A stretch of 64,000 bases of DNA from Pseudomonas fluorescens (GCF_001708445.1 NZ_CP015637.1:2171001-2235000); one strand, 5' to 3'. Positions 1 to 9,590 are shown, numbered from the stretch's first letter. Notes: generated by a model from the sequence alone, not told the origin. Numbers and translations are program-made.

Positions 1-86
1 TGTTGCTGGATGTCGGTCGGGTGCTGTCCCTGGAGCAGGTCGATGCACTGGCGAACCTTGAGTCTTCGCTGCCTGCGACCGTCTGA
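1..86 (+). CDS. cheW: CheW-like coupling protein, C-terminal end (partial)
   Basis: Only the last 28 codons are present, and the gene enters from the left edge. The visible tail reads LLDVGRVLS followed by a short acidic end, which fits the last beta strand of CheW, the adaptor that joins chemoreceptors to the kinase CheA. It lies 21 bp upstream of cheR in the same direction, as expected for a chemosensory operon. The assignment rests on a short tail and on context, so it is tentative. Confidence 0.55.
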   Translation, partial: LLDVGRVLSLEQVDALANLESSLPATV

Positions 87-107
87 TTCTTTCTTGGAAA
101 CGTCCTT

Positions 108-911
108 ATGAACGTGATTCTGTCCGACGCCGAGTTTCAGCAATTTCGCAATCTCATTCATCAGATCGCGGGCATCAGCCTGTCCGATGCGAAGAAACAG
201 TTAGTGAGCGCTCGGCTGGCCAAGCGCCTGCAAGTGTTCAAGCTCACGAACTACGGCGCTTACTACAAGGTGCTGATGCAGGACAGTGCGGAACTGCAGG
301 TGGCGATCGACATGCTGACCACCAACGAAACCTATTTCTTCCGCGAGCCCAAGCATTTTGATTTCCTGCGTGATGTGGCGCTGCCCGAACTGCGCGGCAG
401 CGGGCCGTTGCGCGTATGGAGTGGCGCGTGCTCGACCGGGGAGGAGCCCTATACCCTGGCGATGGTCCTGGCGGACAACCTCGCCGGTCGGCCCTGGGAA
501 ATTGTCGCGTCGGACATCAGCAGCCGGGTATTGGACAAGGCCCGCCTAGGGCGCTACCCCCTGGACGGGACACGCGGGATTCCCGAAGCACTGCTGCATA
601 AATATTGCCTCAAGGGTGTCGGTACCAACCACGGGTGTTTCATGGTCGAACCGGCGCTGGCGTCGCGGATCGACTTCCAGGCGATCAATTTGAATAACCC
701 GTTGCCGAAACTGGGGATGTTTGACGTCATCTTCCTGCGCAACGTGATGATCTATTTTGACAACGACACCAAAGTGCAGGTCGTCAAGCGGCTGGTCAGC
801 CACCTCAAGCCGGGTGGGTATTTCATTGTCAGTCACTCGGAGAGCCTCAATGGCATCACCGATGAGCTGCGGCTGGTCAAGCCTTCCATCTACCGGAGGC
901 CACATGCCTGA
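108..911 (+). CDS. cheR: Chemotaxis protein methyltransferase CheR
   Basis: SAM-dependent O-methyltransferase that methylates glutamates of chemoreceptors during adaptation. The 267 aa length is normal. An all-helical N-terminal CheR domain (about residues 10-65) is followed by TTNETYFFRE, the SAM-binding loop WSGACSTGEEPYTLAM and FLRNVMIYF, all typical of CheR. The ATG at 108 follows a weak purine tract. The stop overlaps the start of cheD by 8 bp, so the genes are translationally coupled. The cheR-cheD-cheB order resembles the Che2 cluster of P. aeruginosa. Confidence 0.95.
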   Translation: MNVILSDAEFQQFRNLIHQIAGISLSDAKKQLVSARLAKRLQVFKLTNYGAYYKVLMQDSAELQVAIDMLTTNETYFFREPKHFDFLRDVALPELRGSGPLRVWSGACSTGEEPYTLAMVLADNLAGRPWEIVASDISSRVLDKARLGRYPLDGTRGIPEALLHKYCLKGVGTNHGCFMVEPALASRIDFQAINLNNPLPKLGMFDVIFLRNVMIYFDNDTKVQVVKRLVSHLKPGGYFIVSHSESLNGITDELRLVKPSIYRRPHA

Positions 912-1416
912 TTCCCGCGAGGTGTTCCTGAATCCCGGCGAGTGGTTTTTCGGCGCTGGCTCGATTCGGCTACGAACCGTGCTGGGGTCGTGTGTGGCCC
1001 TGGTGTTCTGGCATCCCCGGCACTTGCTGGGCGGCATGTGCCACTACCTGCTGCCGCAGCGCGCGGTGGCCAAGCCCGGTGTGCTGGACGGGCGCTACGG
1101 CAATGAGGCACTCGAATTGTTGCTCGCACGGATACACGCGAGCAAGGTCCGGCCTGCCGAGTTCAGGATCAATGTCTACGGTGGTGGGGACATGTTTCCC
1201 GGGCTTGCGCGTGCGGATAACCACTACGTCGGGCAACGCAATGTCGAGCAAGCCAGGCGACTGCTCGACCTGCACCAGTTGCCTTGCCACAACTTCCACG
1301 TGGAAGGCGTGGGGTATCGCACCGTGGTGCTCGATCTTGCCACTGGCAACATTGAACTCAACTACCTGGCCCTGCAACGACCCCCCGGCAGACCCCATGG
1401 AGAGCGTACGACATGA
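904..1416 (+). CDS. cheD: Chemoreceptor glutamine deamidase CheD
   Basis: Deamidates glutamines of chemoreceptors to glutamates that CheR can methylate. With the ATG inside the end of cheR (cacATGcc) the protein is 170 aa. It carries the catalytic-cysteine motif LGSCVAL near residue 29 and the histidine motif GGMCHYLLP, as in the family, and the conserved INVYGGG strand. A longer in-frame extension starting inside cheR has no CheD similarity and was not used. The ATGA overlap with cheB indicates one transcript. Confidence 0.93.
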   Translation: MPDSREVFLNPGEWFFGAGSIRLRTVLGSCVALVFWHPRHLLGGMCHYLLPQRAVAKPGVLDGRYGNEALELLLARIHASKVRPAEFRINVYGGGDMFPGLARADNHYVGQRNVEQARRLLDLHQLPCHNFHVEGVGYRTVVLDLATGNIELNYLALQRPPGRPHGERTT

Positions 1417-2483
1417 GCCTTATCAAAGTGCTGATCATTGACGACTCCGCCGTGGTTCGCCAGGTACTGACGGCGACCCTGGGACAAGACCCCGCTATTG
1501 AAGTGATTGGCGCAGCCGCGGACCCGGTGTTCGCCATGGAAAAAATGAACAAGCAATGGCCGGATGTCATTGTGCTGGACGTCGAGATGCCACGGATGGA
1601 CGGCATTACGTTCCTCAAGAAATTGATGGCCGAACACCCCACGCCGGTGGTCATCTGCTCCACATTGACCGAGAAGGGCGCGGCCACCACCATGCAGGCA
1701 CTGGCTGCCGGCGCGGTGAGTATCGTGACCAAGCCACAACTCAATTTGCGCCAGTTTCTGACCGACAGCGCCGATGAACTGGCCGGTGCCGTCAAGGCCG
1801 CAGCCCGGGCCAACATGAAGCGGATGGTGCCGTCCGGGGAGCGGGTCCCCGTCAGGTTGAATGCCGACGCCATACTGCCTGGGAGCACTCAGGCGATGGC
1901 GCGCACCACCGAAAACATCGTTGCCATCGGAACGTCCACGGGAGGGACGCAAGCGTTGGAGCTGGTGTTGACCGCCTTGCCCAGGGTCTGCCCAGGCATT
2001 GTGATCGTGCAGCACATGCCTGAACACTTCACGGCGGCGTTTGCCGAGCGACTCAACCGACTGTGCGAGATCGAGGTCAGAGAAGCCAGGCATGGCGACC
2101 GGGTCATGCCCGGCTGTGCGCTGATTGCACCCGGTGGCCGGCACATGTTGCTCAAGCGCAGTGGTGCCCAATACCAGGTAGAAATTGTCGACGGGCCTCC
2201 CGTCAGTCGGCATCGCCCTTCGGTGGATGTGCTGTTTCGCTCGGTTGCCCGCAGTGCGGGGGGCAACGCCCTGGGCATCATCATGACGGGCATGGGGGAC
2301 GATGGCGCCCGAGGCTTGAAGGAAATGCACGACAACGGTGCCCGCACCCTCGGCCAGGATGAACAGTCCTGTGTGGTGTACGGCATGCCCAAGGAGGCCT
2401 TCAAGCTGGGGGCCGTGGAGCGTGAGCTGCCCCTTGAGCATATTGCGGCGGCGATTTTGCAGTCGACGCATCAGCGTCGCTGA
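1413..2483 (+). CDS. cheB: Chemotaxis response regulator protein-glutamate methylesterase CheB
   Basis: Removes receptor methyl groups after phosphorylation by CheA, and can also deamidate receptors. The 356 aa hold an N-terminal receiver domain with acidic residues D10/D11 and phospho-acceptor D56 ([10 protein letters not shown]). The C-terminal methylesterase has a Ser-His-Asp triad that I place at S175 (GTSTGG), H201 (VQHMPEHF) and D297 (MTGMGDDG); this spacing equals that of the E. coli enzyme. It is the last gene of the che operon and is followed by a hairpin and a convergent gene. Confidence 0.96.
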   Translation: MSLIKVLIIDDSAVVRQVLTATLGQDPAIEVIGAAADPVFAMEKMNKQWPDVIVLDVEMPRMDGITFLKKLMAEHPTPVVICSTLTEKGAATTMQALAAGAVSIVTKPQLNLRQFLTDSADELAGAVKAAARANMKRMVPSGERVPVRLNADAILPGSTQAMARTTENIVAIGTSTGGTQALELVLTALPRVCPGIVIVQHMPEHFTAAFAERLNRLCEIEVREARHGDRVMPGCALIAPGGRHMLLKRSGAQYQVEIVDGPPVSRHRPSVDVLFRSVARSAGGNALGIIMTGMGDDGARGLKEMHDNGARTLGQDEQSCVVYGMPKEAFKLGAVERELPLEHIAAAILQSTHQRR

Positions 2484-2502
2484 GGCTTCGGTCCGTGTGT
2501 GA

Positions 2503-2527
2503 GGGGCGGCAGGACACCCTGCGCCCC
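2503..2527. terminator. Hairpin between convergent cheB and acyl-CoA synthetase genes
   Basis: GGGGCGGCAGG and CCTGCGCCCC pair, with one bulged base, around a 4-base loop. It lies in the 88-bp gap between two converging genes, where a terminator for both is expected. No T-run follows on either strand, so this is a candidate only. Confidence 0.35.
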
Positions 2528-2571
2528 AGGCTCAAAGACTCGCGTTTCGACAATGTGGTCTGGGGTTCGGG

Positions 2572-4194
2572 CTAGAGCTTTTTCGCCATGTCCCTTAACA
2601 CGAACTTCTGGATCTTGCCGGTCGAGGTCTTCGGCAACTGCGTGAACACCACCGTGCGCGGGACCTTGAAGCCCGCCAGGTGTTCTCGGCAGAAACTGAT
2701 GATCTCGGCTTCGCGGACGTGGGGGTGGTCGGCCTTGAGGGTGATGAAGGCACAGGGCGTTTCACCCCATTTCTCATCGGGGCGGGCGACGACGGCTGCT
2801 TCCATGACGGCCGGGTGGCGGTACAGCACACCTTCGAGTTCGATGGTGGAGATATTCTCGCCGCCGGAAATGATGATGTCCTTGAGCCGGTCGCGGATTT
2901 CCACGTAGCCGTCGGGGTGGGTCACCGCCAGGTCGCCGGTGTGGAACCAGCCGCCTTCGAACGCTTCGGCGGTGGCGGTCGGGTTCTTCAGGTAGCCCTT
3001 CATCACGGTATTGCCGCGCATGAAAATCTCACCGATGGTCTGGCCATCATGGGGCGTGGGTTCAAGGGTTTTCGGGTCGGCGACCATCACGCCTTCCAGG
3101 GTCGGGTAGCGCACACCTTGGCGTGCCTTGATCTGCGCCCGTTCTTCCAGGGGCAGGGCATCCCATTCGGCGTGCCAGGCGCAGAGGGTCACCGGGCCAT
3201 AGACTTCGGTCAGGCCATAGACGTGGATGACCTTGATGCCCATTTCTTCCACGGCACCGATCACCTTGGCCGGTGGAGCGGCGCCGGCGACCATGGCGTT
3301 CACCGGGTGGTCGATGGCGGCCTTGGCCGAGTCCGGCATATTCACCAGCGCGTTGAGCACAATCGGCGCACCGCACAAGTGGGTGACCTGGTGCTCGCGG
3401 ATCAGATTGAGGATTTTCTGCGGATCGACTCGGCGCAGGAACACATGCACCCCGGCCAAGGCCGTGATGATCCACGGGTAGCACCAGCCATTGCAGTGGA
3501 ACATCGGCAGGGTCCACAGGTACACGGGGTGGTTGCCGATCGCCCAGATCATCTGGTTGCCCAGGGAGTTGAGATAGGCGCCGCGGTGGTGATAGACCAC
3601 GCCCTTGGGGTTGCCGGTGGTCCCCGAGGTGTAGTTCAGCGAAATGGCCTGCCATTCATCCTCCGGCCACTGCCAGGCGTAGTCCGGATCGCCTTCGGCC
3701 AGGAAGGCCTCGTAGTCCAGTTCGCTGACCGGCTGGCCTTCGCCGTATTCCGGGTCGTCGACGTCGATCACCAGCGGCGGATGGTCCAGCATGCCAATGG
3801 CGGCATGCACCACGTCATGGAACTCGCGGTCGGCGATCAGTACCTTGGCTTCGCCGTGGGCCAGCATGAACGCGATAGCCTCGGCATCCAGGCGCACATT
3901 GAGTGCATTGAGGACCGCGCCAATCATCGGCACGCCGAAATGCGCTTCGAGCATGGCCGGGATATTGGGCAGCATGACGGCCACCGTGTCGTTTTTGCCA
4001 ATCCCGCGACCAGCCAGGGCAGACGCCAGGCGTCGGCAGCGACGGTAGGTTTGCGCCCAGGTGGCGCGCACCGATCCGTGGATCACGGCAGGGTAGTCGG
4101 GATAGACGCTGGCGGTGCGTTCGATGAAGCTCAACGGCGAGAGGGCGATGTGATTGACGCTGGTCGGCGCGAGGCCTTGCTCGTAAATGGACAT
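2572..4194 (-). CDS. AMP-dependent acyl-CoA synthetase (short/medium-chain type)
   Basis: Activates a carboxylic acid to its CoA thioester using ATP. The 540 aa show the adenylation P-loop YTSGTTGNPKGVVYHH (about residue 190), the YGLTEVYGP motif, GWFHTGDLA, DIIISGGENIS and the C-terminal catalytic lysine in STGKIQKF, so the enzyme looks intact. It is transcribed away from a PAS kinase/FixJ regulator pair and lies near acyl-CoA and 3-hydroxybutyryl-CoA dehydrogenases. A similar grouping in P. putida handles short/medium-chain fatty acids and alcohols, as I recall. The exact chain length cannot be read from the sequence. Confidence 0.88.
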   Translation of the reverse strand: MSIYEQGLAPTSVNHIALSPLSFIERTASVYPDYPAVIHGSVRATWAQTYRRCRRLASALAGRGIGKNDTVAVMLPNIPAMLEAHFGVPMIGAVLNALNVRLDAEAIAFMLAHGEAKVLIADREFHDVVHAAIGMLDHPPLVIDVDDPEYGEGQPVSELDYEAFLAEGDPDYAWQWPEDEWQAISLNYTSGTTGNPKGVVYHHRGAYLNSLGNQMIWAIGNHPVYLWTLPMFHCNGWCYPWIITALAGVHVFLRRVDPQKILNLIREHQVTHLCGAPIVLNALVNMPDSAKAAIDHPVNAMVAGAAPPAKVIGAVEEMGIKVIHVYGLTEVYGPVTLCAWHAEWDALPLEERAQIKARQGVRYPTLEGVMVADPKTLEPTPHDGQTIGEIFMRGNTVMKGYLKNPTATAEAFEGGWFHTGDLAVTHPDGYVEIRDRLKDIIISGGENISTIELEGVLYRHPAVMEAAVVARPDEKWGETPCAFITLKADHPHVREAEIISFCREHLAGFKVPRTVVFTQLPKTSTGKIQKFVLRDMAKKL

Positions 4195-4381
4195 GGTGCA
4201 AATACCCGGTGGCTGATTATTAGCTCTATTGGTCGAGGTGCTGGTGCTGGCCGCTCGGCGGACAACGCTGGCCTTGAGGCTTTAGCGTAGGCAAGCCGGC
4301 CCCAGCAGGAAAAGCGCGGTGACTTCTCCGGCCGCTTTTATATACTGTTCGCACGGATATATGGAAGTACTACCTGAGTTG

Positions 4382-4399
4382 TATAGTATATCTACTATA
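4382..4399. promoter_or_regulatory. Perfect AT-rich palindrome in a divergent promoter region
   Basis: TATAGTA-TATC-TACTATA has perfect 7-bp arms. It sits in the 239-bp gap between the acyl-CoA synthetase and the sensor kinase and is much richer in A+T than its surroundings. A FixJ-type regulator site is a natural guess. Nothing else is obvious in this gap. Confidence 0.45.
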
Positions 4400-4433
4400 T
4401 TTCGCTCACCGGCTTTCCCTCTGCATAGGTTCG

Positions 4434-6278
4434 ATGATGATAGGCAACTCTGTGCGCGTGCCGCGCTGCTCGCCGCTGCTCGATCATGACCCGCAGCCGA
4501 GCCTCCTGTTGGACGCCCAGGCCCGGCCGCTGGAACTCAATGCGGCGCTGCGGGTATTGCTCGAGCAGCTGTCCCTGGCCGAGTGCGAAAGCCTGTTGCC
4601 GGTCAATTACGTGTCGCTCGTCCAGGCGTGCCTGGGGCAGGCGCGGGCGATCGAAAATGTCGAGGCGCAGTTCGCCGACCGCATCCTGGTGTGGACCTTT
4701 ATTCCCGACCCTGGGGGCAATCGCGTACTGGCCCGTTGCCGGGACGCCAGTGCGCAGATTGCCGCCGAGCGCGAATCGGTCAAGGCCAGGCGCTTGTACC
4801 GGCTGATCATCGAAAACACCACCGACCTGATTTCCCGGCACACGCCCGACGGCTGTTTTCTCGATGCCTCGCCGGCGTCCTGGGCCTTGCTGGGGTATTG
4901 GCCGGGGGAGTTGCGTGGGCGCCCGGCGCAACGCCTGTTTCACCGCCAGGGCTTGGCCAGGCTGGCGCGTCGCGCCCGTGAGGGCCTGGAGCAGGACGGT
5001 TACTACACGATGACCTATCGCATCCGCCATCGTCAGGGGCATTACCTGTGGTTCGAGACGGCCTGCCGGGCAATCCGCGAGACCTACACGGGGGCGGTGG
5101 TGGAGGTGGTCAGCGTGTCCCGCGATATCACGGCCAGGGTCCAGGCCGAGGAAACCACCCGGCGCCTGGCCGAGGTGGTGGAGGCCCACACCGACCCCGT
5201 GTTGTTTATCCAGCCCGGCGGGGCCGTGACCTATCTCAACCCTGCCGCTCGACGCATCCTGGGGTTGCTTGAATCGCCGCAGATGCCGAGCCTGGCGCAG
5301 TTTCTCGGCAGCGAGGTCCTGGCCTGCCTGCACCGCGAAGGCTGGAGTAATGCGGAACGCCATGGCCGCTGGAGCCTCGACACGCGCCTGCAACCGCTGG
5401 GTGGGGCGGTGACGGTGCCCGTGGTGCTGATGTTGCTGGCGCATCGCTCTGCCAGCGGCGAGCGTTTTTATTCCCTGGTGGTTCGCGACCTCACTGAACG
5501 GGAGTTGCGCGAGGCTCAACAGCGTCATCACCAGGATGAACTGGCCCACACCGCGCGCCTGGTGACCCTGGGGGAACTGGCGTCGGGCATTGCCCATGAA
5601 ATGAACCAGCCCCTGGCGGCCGTGGTGAACTACGCCAACGCCAGCCAGCGTTACCTGAGTGCCCTGGGCAGCGACTCCCCGGCGGCCGAACGGGTGGCGC
5701 AGGGCCTGGAGCGGATCTCCGTGCATGCCAACCATGCCGCGCAAGTGATCAAGCGCCTGCGCGCATTCCTGCGCAAGGGCCGACGGCGCATGGAGGCGTT
5801 GAACCCCCGGGAGGTGGCCCGCGAAGCGGTACGCCTGTGCGCCTGGGAGGCCGGCGATTGCCAGGTGACGATCGAGGATCGCCTGCCGGATAATCTGCCG
5901 CTGATCTACGCCGACCGCGTGCTGCTGGAGCAGGTGCTGTTGAACCTGCTGCGCAATGCCATCGAGGCGAATCGCGAAGCCCATCCCGGCCGGCCCTCGC
6001 GCCTGGTCATCGGCGCCGTGGCGCAGCGTGACGGCTGGGTGCAGATCGACGTCAGCGACCAGGGCCCCGGTGTATCACCGGCCCAACTGGAGCAGATATT
6101 TACCCCGTTCTACACCAGCAAGGCCAATGGCCTGGGCCTGGGCTTGTCCATGAGTCGCAGCATCATCGAAGGTTTCGGTGGCGAGTTGCAGGCTGTGCCG
6201 ATGTCGGCAGGCCTGCAAATGTGCTGTCGCTTGCCGGCACATGCCCAGGGCGGTGCAACACAACAACAACAGGAATGA
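4434..6278 (+). CDS. PAS-domain sensor histidine kinase (FixL-like)
   Basis: Cytoplasmic sensor kinase of 614 aa with no clear membrane segments. It has an N-terminal PAS-like region, a PAS domain around residues 120-240 (YRLIIENTTDLI, then WFETACRAI), and a second PAS at about 245-360. The dimerisation domain has the phospho-histidine in GIAHEMNQPLAAV (about residue 388), and the ATPase motifs are NLLRNAIEAN, DQGPGVSP and GLGLGLSMS. The partner regulator starts 4 bp after the stop. Divergence from the acyl-CoA synthetase suggests that fatty-acid catabolism is the target. Confidence 0.88.
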   Translation: MMIGNSVRVPRCSPLLDHDPQPSLLLDAQARPLELNAALRVLLEQLSLAECESLLPVNYVSLVQACLGQARAIENVEAQFADRILVWTFIPDPGGNRVLARCRDASAQIAAERESVKARRLYRLIIENTTDLISRHTPDGCFLDASPASWALLGYWPGELRGRPAQRLFHRQGLARLARRAREGLEQDGYYTMTYRIRHRQGHYLWFETACRAIRETYTGAVVEVVSVSRDITARVQAEETTRRLAEVVEAHTDPVLFIQPGGAVTYLNPAARRILGLLESPQMPSLAQFLGSEVLACLHREGWSNAERHGRWSLDTRLQPLGGAVTVPVVLMLLAHRSASGERFYSLVVRDLTERELREAQQRHHQDELAHTARLVTLGELASGIAHEMNQPLAAVVNYANASQRYLSALGSDSPAAERVAQGLERISVHANHAAQVIKRLRAFLRKGRRRMEALNPREVAREAVRLCAWEAGDCQVTIEDRLPDNLPLIYADRVLLEQVLLNLLRNAIEANREAHPGRPSRLVIGAVAQRDGWVQIDVSDQGPGVSPAQLEQIFTPFYTSKANGLGLGLSMSRSIIEGFGGELQAVPMSAGLQMCCRLPAHAQGGATQQQQE

Positions 6279-6282
6279 AGGC

Positions 6283-6918
6283 ATGGTCAGCGTGACGGAA
6301 CAGGTGGTGTATGTGGTGGATGACGACCAGGGGATGCTCGACTCGACCGTCTGGTTGCTGGAGTCGGTGGGCCTCAAGGCGCTGCCGTTTACCAGTGGCC
6401 GCGACTTTCTTGAGGCCTGCGACAGCCGCCTCAATGCCTGCGTGCTGCTGGATGTGCGCATGCCCGGCATGGGCGGCCTGAATGTCCAGGAGCACATGCG
6501 CAGCCGAGACTTGCACCTGCCGGTGATTTTCGTCAGTGGCCACGCCGACGTGCCGATCGTAGTCCGTGCCTTCAAGGCCGGTGCCCATGACTTTATCGAA
6601 AAGCCCTACAACGAACAGTTGCTGCTGGACAGCGTGCAGCAAGCCCTGAGCAAAGCCGATCAACACCACAGCCTGGGCGAAGGGCCTGCGCGGGTCCAGG
6701 CGCGCCTGCAACAACTGACGCCACGGGAGCGCGATGTGTTGCTCCCGCTGGTGCAGGGCTACACCAACCGGGAAATCGCCGAGCAGTTGGGTGTCAGCGT
6801 CAAGACCATCGATCTGTATCGCGCACGGGTGATGAAACGCATGGCGGCCAGTCATTTACCGGAGCTGGTGGGCATGGCGATTGCCGCCGGCCTGGTCGAC
6901 CCCCTGCACCTGCGCTGA
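6283..6918 (+). CDS. FixJ/NarL-type response regulator
   Basis: DNA-binding partner of the kinase just upstream. The 211-aa form starts at ATG 6283, preceded by AGGAATGAAGGC; a longer reading into the kinase gene is not needed. The receiver domain has acidic D13-D15, phospho-acceptor D57 (LLDVRMPGMGG) and the conserved lysine in FIEKPYN. The C-terminal LuxR-type helix-turn-helix starts at LTPRERDVL and contains TNREIAEQLGVSVKTI. It ends 6 bp before the converging tetR-like gene. Confidence 0.92.
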   Translation: MVSVTEQVVYVVDDDQGMLDSTVWLLESVGLKALPFTSGRDFLEACDSRLNACVLLDVRMPGMGGLNVQEHMRSRDLHLPVIFVSGHADVPIVVRAFKAGAHDFIEKPYNEQLLLDSVQQALSKADQHHSLGEGPARVQARLQQLTPRERDVLLPLVQGYTNREIAEQLGVSVKTIDLYRARVMKRMAASHLPELVGMAIAAGLVDPLHLR

Positions 6919-6924
6919 GGCGGC

Positions 6925-7539
6925 TCAGGCCACGGCAACCTGCAGGCTCGGCCGGTCACTGGGCCTTGTCGCCAGCATGCGCTCGATGGCACCGGTGAGC
7001 AGGTTCTCCAGCAGTTCGGTGCGTTCCGCCTCATCCAGCGCCTGATCGGCCAGCCAGCTCGGCGCGTTGTTCAGCAGCGTGGCGATGGCGTGGCCAGCGG
7101 CTTGCAGGGCCTGGGCACTCAGGCGCCGCGGCCGGCCGAGCATCTGCAACAGTCGGCGTTCGTATTGTTCGCGCAACTGCCGCACCCGCAGTTGCTGGTC
7201 TTGCGTGAGACAACCGCTGTCACGCTCCACCAGGCGGAAATGCCAGGGCATCTCTTCATGCAGCCTCAGGTGCGCGTGGATCAGCCGTTGCAGATTGTCC
7301 TGGCGCGAGCGTGGTCGCTGCTCGACGCGCCCCAGGGTGGTCAGCAGTTCTTCGTAGAACTCTTCGATCAGGTCCAGCAGCAGATGCTGCTTGCTGGGAT
7401 AGTGGTGATACAGCGAGCCCGGGGTGAGCCCCAGGCTACTCGCCAGCTCGCGCATGCCGACTTGACCGAAGCCTTTGCTGGCCAGCAGTTCCAGGGCCTT
7501 GTTGCGGTGTTCGCACAGGCGCGAGCGATATTCAGCCAT
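6925..7539 (-). CDS. TetR/AcrR family transcriptional regulator
   Basis: The 204-aa repressor-type protein has an N-terminal helix-turn-helix (MRELASSLGLTPGSLYHHYPSK, about residues 28-50) and a C-terminal ligand-binding region of ordinary length. Its start overlaps the end of the 3-hydroxybutyryl-CoA dehydrogenase gene by 8 bp, so the two are co-transcribed. It probably controls that operon in response to an acyl-CoA or fatty acid. This is inferred from context, and the ligand is unknown. Confidence 0.88.
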   Translation of the reverse strand: MAEYRSRLCEHRNKALELLASKGFGQVGMRELASSLGLTPGSLYHHYPSKQHLLLDLIEEFYEELLTTLGRVEQRPRSRQDNLQRLIHAHLRLHEEMPWHFRLVERDSGCLTQDQQLRVRQLREQYERRLLQMLGRPRRLSAQALQAAGHAIATLLNNAPSWLADQALDEAERTELLENLLTGAIERMLATRPSDRPSLQVAVA

Positions 7540-8383
7540 AGCTATGGAAGCCGCGCCCGGTCTTGCGCCCCAGGTAACCGGCGGCGACCATCTCCCGCAG
7601 CAGCGGGGCGCTGCGGTATTTGCTGTCCTGGAAGCCGTCGTAGAAGGCCTCCAGGATCGCCAGCAGGGTATCCAGGCCGATCAGGTCGGCCAGTGCCAGC
7701 GGGCCGATCGGCTGGTTGCAGCCCAGGCACATGCCGGCGTCGATGTCTTCGGCGCTGGCCAGGCCCTCCTGGAGCACCAGGATCGCTTCGTTGATCATCG
7801 GCACCAGGATGCGGTTGACCACAAAGCCTGGGCGATTGCCGGCGGTGATCGCGGTTTTGCCCAGGTACTGGGCCAGCTCGATGGCCTGGGCGTGGGTCGC
7901 GTCACTGGTCTGCAGGCCCCGGATCACTTCGATCAGGCCCATCACCGGCACCGGGTTGAAAAAATGCAGGCCGATAAAGCGCTCGGGGGCGTTGACGCTC
8001 GCTGCCAGTTCGGTGATGGACAGCGACGAGGTATTGGAGGCAATCACGCACCGCTCATCGACGTGCGCGGCGATCTGTTGCAACACGCGTCGTTTCAGCT
8101 CGAGGTTTTCCGTGGCGGCCTCGATCACCCATTGCACAGGCGCCAGGCTGGTGTAGTCGGTGCTGGTGCGGATCTTGTCCAGGGCGGCGTGCTTCTGCGA
8201 CTCGCTGAGCAGCCCCTTGCTGACCTGGCGATCAAGGTTCTTGCCCACCGTGGCCAGGGCTTTTTCCAGGGCACCGGCGCAGATGTCCAGCAAGGTCACG
8301 TTAATGCCGGCCACTGCGCAGACCTGGGCGATGCCGTTACCCATGGTGCCCGCGCCGATTATGCCGATAGTCTGCAAATTCAT
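7532..8383 (-). CDS. 3-hydroxybutyryl-CoA dehydrogenase
   Basis: NAD-dependent oxidation of 3-hydroxyacyl-CoA to 3-ketoacyl-CoA. The 283 aa start with the Rossmann motif IGIIGAGTMGNGIAQ. They contain the catalytic-histidine segment GLHFFNPVPVM and the family motif PGFVVNRIL, with a C-terminal dimerisation domain. The length equals the stand-alone Hbd/PaaH family rather than the fused FadB type. It is followed by a co-transcribed tetR-like gene and diverges from an AraC-type regulator 162 bp away. Confidence 0.93.
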   Translation of the reverse strand: MNLQTIGIIGAGTMGNGIAQVCAVAGINVTLLDICAGALEKALATVGKNLDRQVSKGLLSESQKHAALDKIRTSTDYTSLAPVQWVIEAATENLELKRRVLQQIAAHVDERCVIASNTSSLSITELAASVNAPERFIGLHFFNPVPVMGLIEVIRGLQTSDATHAQAIELAQYLGKTAITAGNRPGFVVNRILVPMINEAILVLQEGLASAEDIDAGMCLGCNQPIGPLALADLIGLDTLLAILEAFYDGFQDSKYRSAPLLREMVAAGYLGRKTGRGFHSYG

Positions 8384-8545
8384 CGTCAGTCTCTCTTCTC
8401 AAGGTGCGCTGCCTTTGCAGGGCAGGCACGCCTTGCAATACGGAGCATTGGGCGAGAGTCTAGGGCCCGACAATGTGGCGGCCTATGCCGTAACCTGTCA
8501 GTTGTATTGGCGTTTCTTACCATGTTCACGCTACAGGACCCCAGA

Positions 8546-9568
8546 ATGATGCCCACGCGGGAAAAGGATTCGGTTGCCGTCTACTTCGTGCAGGTCATGA
8601 TCCATGCGCTGCGCGACCAGCCTGAGCGGCAGGCCGCGGTGCTGGCCGAAGCGGGCATTGCGCCGGCGCTGCTGAATCAGCCCGAGGCCCGGGTGCCGGC
8701 CAGTGCGTTTGCGGCGTTATGGCTGATCCAGATTCGCGAGTTGAACGACGAGTTCTTCCGGCTCGACTCCCATGGCATGCCGCCGGGCAGTTTCGCCCTG
8801 ATCTGCCGGGGGCTGATCCAGGAACCGAACCTGGGCAAGGCACTCACCCAGTGCCTGGCCAGTTTCTCCCTGTTCCTGCGCGATTTTCGCGGCAGCCTCA
8901 GCGTGCAGGGCAAGCGCGCGGTGCTGCGCCTGGAGGCCGGCGGCGGCGATGACGACACCCGTCGTTATGGCGAAGAAACCTTTCTGGTGCTGATGATCAG
9001 CCTGCTGTGCTGGTTGGGTGGCCGACGCGTGCCCATCGATCGCGCCGATTTCCGCCATGCCCGTCCGCCCCAGAGCGACGACCTGTTGCTGTGGGGCTAC
9101 AACCTGACGTTTGGCGCCGAGCGCACCGAAATCGAATTTGCCAGCAGCTACCTGCACCTGGCCGTGGTCCAGGACCTGGCTTCGCTCAAGGTGTTCCTGC
9201 GCAGCGCGCCGCAATGGCTGGTGATCCGCTTTCGCAACCCACATGGCGTCTCGACCCAGGTGTACCAGCGCCTGCGTGGCAGTCATTACAGCCAATGGCC
9301 GGCCCTGGAGGACTTGGCGGTGGACTTGCACATGAGCCCCAGTACCTTGCGCCGACGCCTGGAGCGCGAGGGCTGTTCGTTTCAGGAGATCAAGGATGAA
9401 GTCCGGCGCAGCATGGCGCTGGAGCTGCTGTGCCAGACACGGGCCAGCATTGGTGAAATCGCCGCGCACAGTGGTTTCCAGGAGCCCAGCGCGTTTCATC
9501 GGGCCTTCAAGAAGTGGACCGGTGAAAGCCCTGGCCGTTACCGCGACCGCGTCCAGGGCAAGCCCTAA
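8546..9568 (+). CDS. AraC-family regulator with arabinose-binding-like N-domain
   Basis: The 340-aa transcription factor carries the long N-terminal effector domain seen in Pseudomonas regulators of the OruR/ArgR-like type (about residues 20-215). Its C-terminal double helix-turn-helix includes LAVDLHMSPSTLRRRLEREG and IGEIAAHSGFQEPSAFHRAFKKWTG. I chose the ATG at 8546, seven bases after AGGA; an in-frame ATG at 8522 lacks a ribosome site. It faces away from the hbd-tetR operon and toward the acyl-CoA dehydrogenase, either of which may be its target. Confidence 0.85.
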   Translation: MMPTREKDSVAVYFVQVMIHALRDQPERQAAVLAEAGIAPALLNQPEARVPASAFAALWLIQIRELNDEFFRLDSHGMPPGSFALICRGLIQEPNLGKALTQCLASFSLFLRDFRGSLSVQGKRAVLRLEAGGGDDDTRRYGEETFLVLMISLLCWLGGRRVPIDRADFRHARPPQSDDLLLWGYNLTFGAERTEIEFASSYLHLAVVQDLASLKVFLRSAPQWLVIRFRNPHGVSTQVYQRLRGSHYSQWPALEDLAVDLHMSPSTLRRRLEREGCSFQEIKDEVRRSMALELLCQTRASIGEIAAHSGFQEPSAFHRAFKKWTGESPGRYRDRVQGKP

Positions 9569-9590
9569 TGCCATTCAGTCAGGGCTTTTT

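Noticed and set aside
4395..5984. Long open frame (over 500 codons) on the minus strand opposite the PAS kinase, and a similar one at 2680-4290 opposite the acyl-CoA synthetase
   Set aside because: Both are shadows of GC-rich coding sequence. They show low-complexity His/Gln/Arg-rich composition, no family motifs and no ribosome sites, while the opposite strand encodes clear enzymes.
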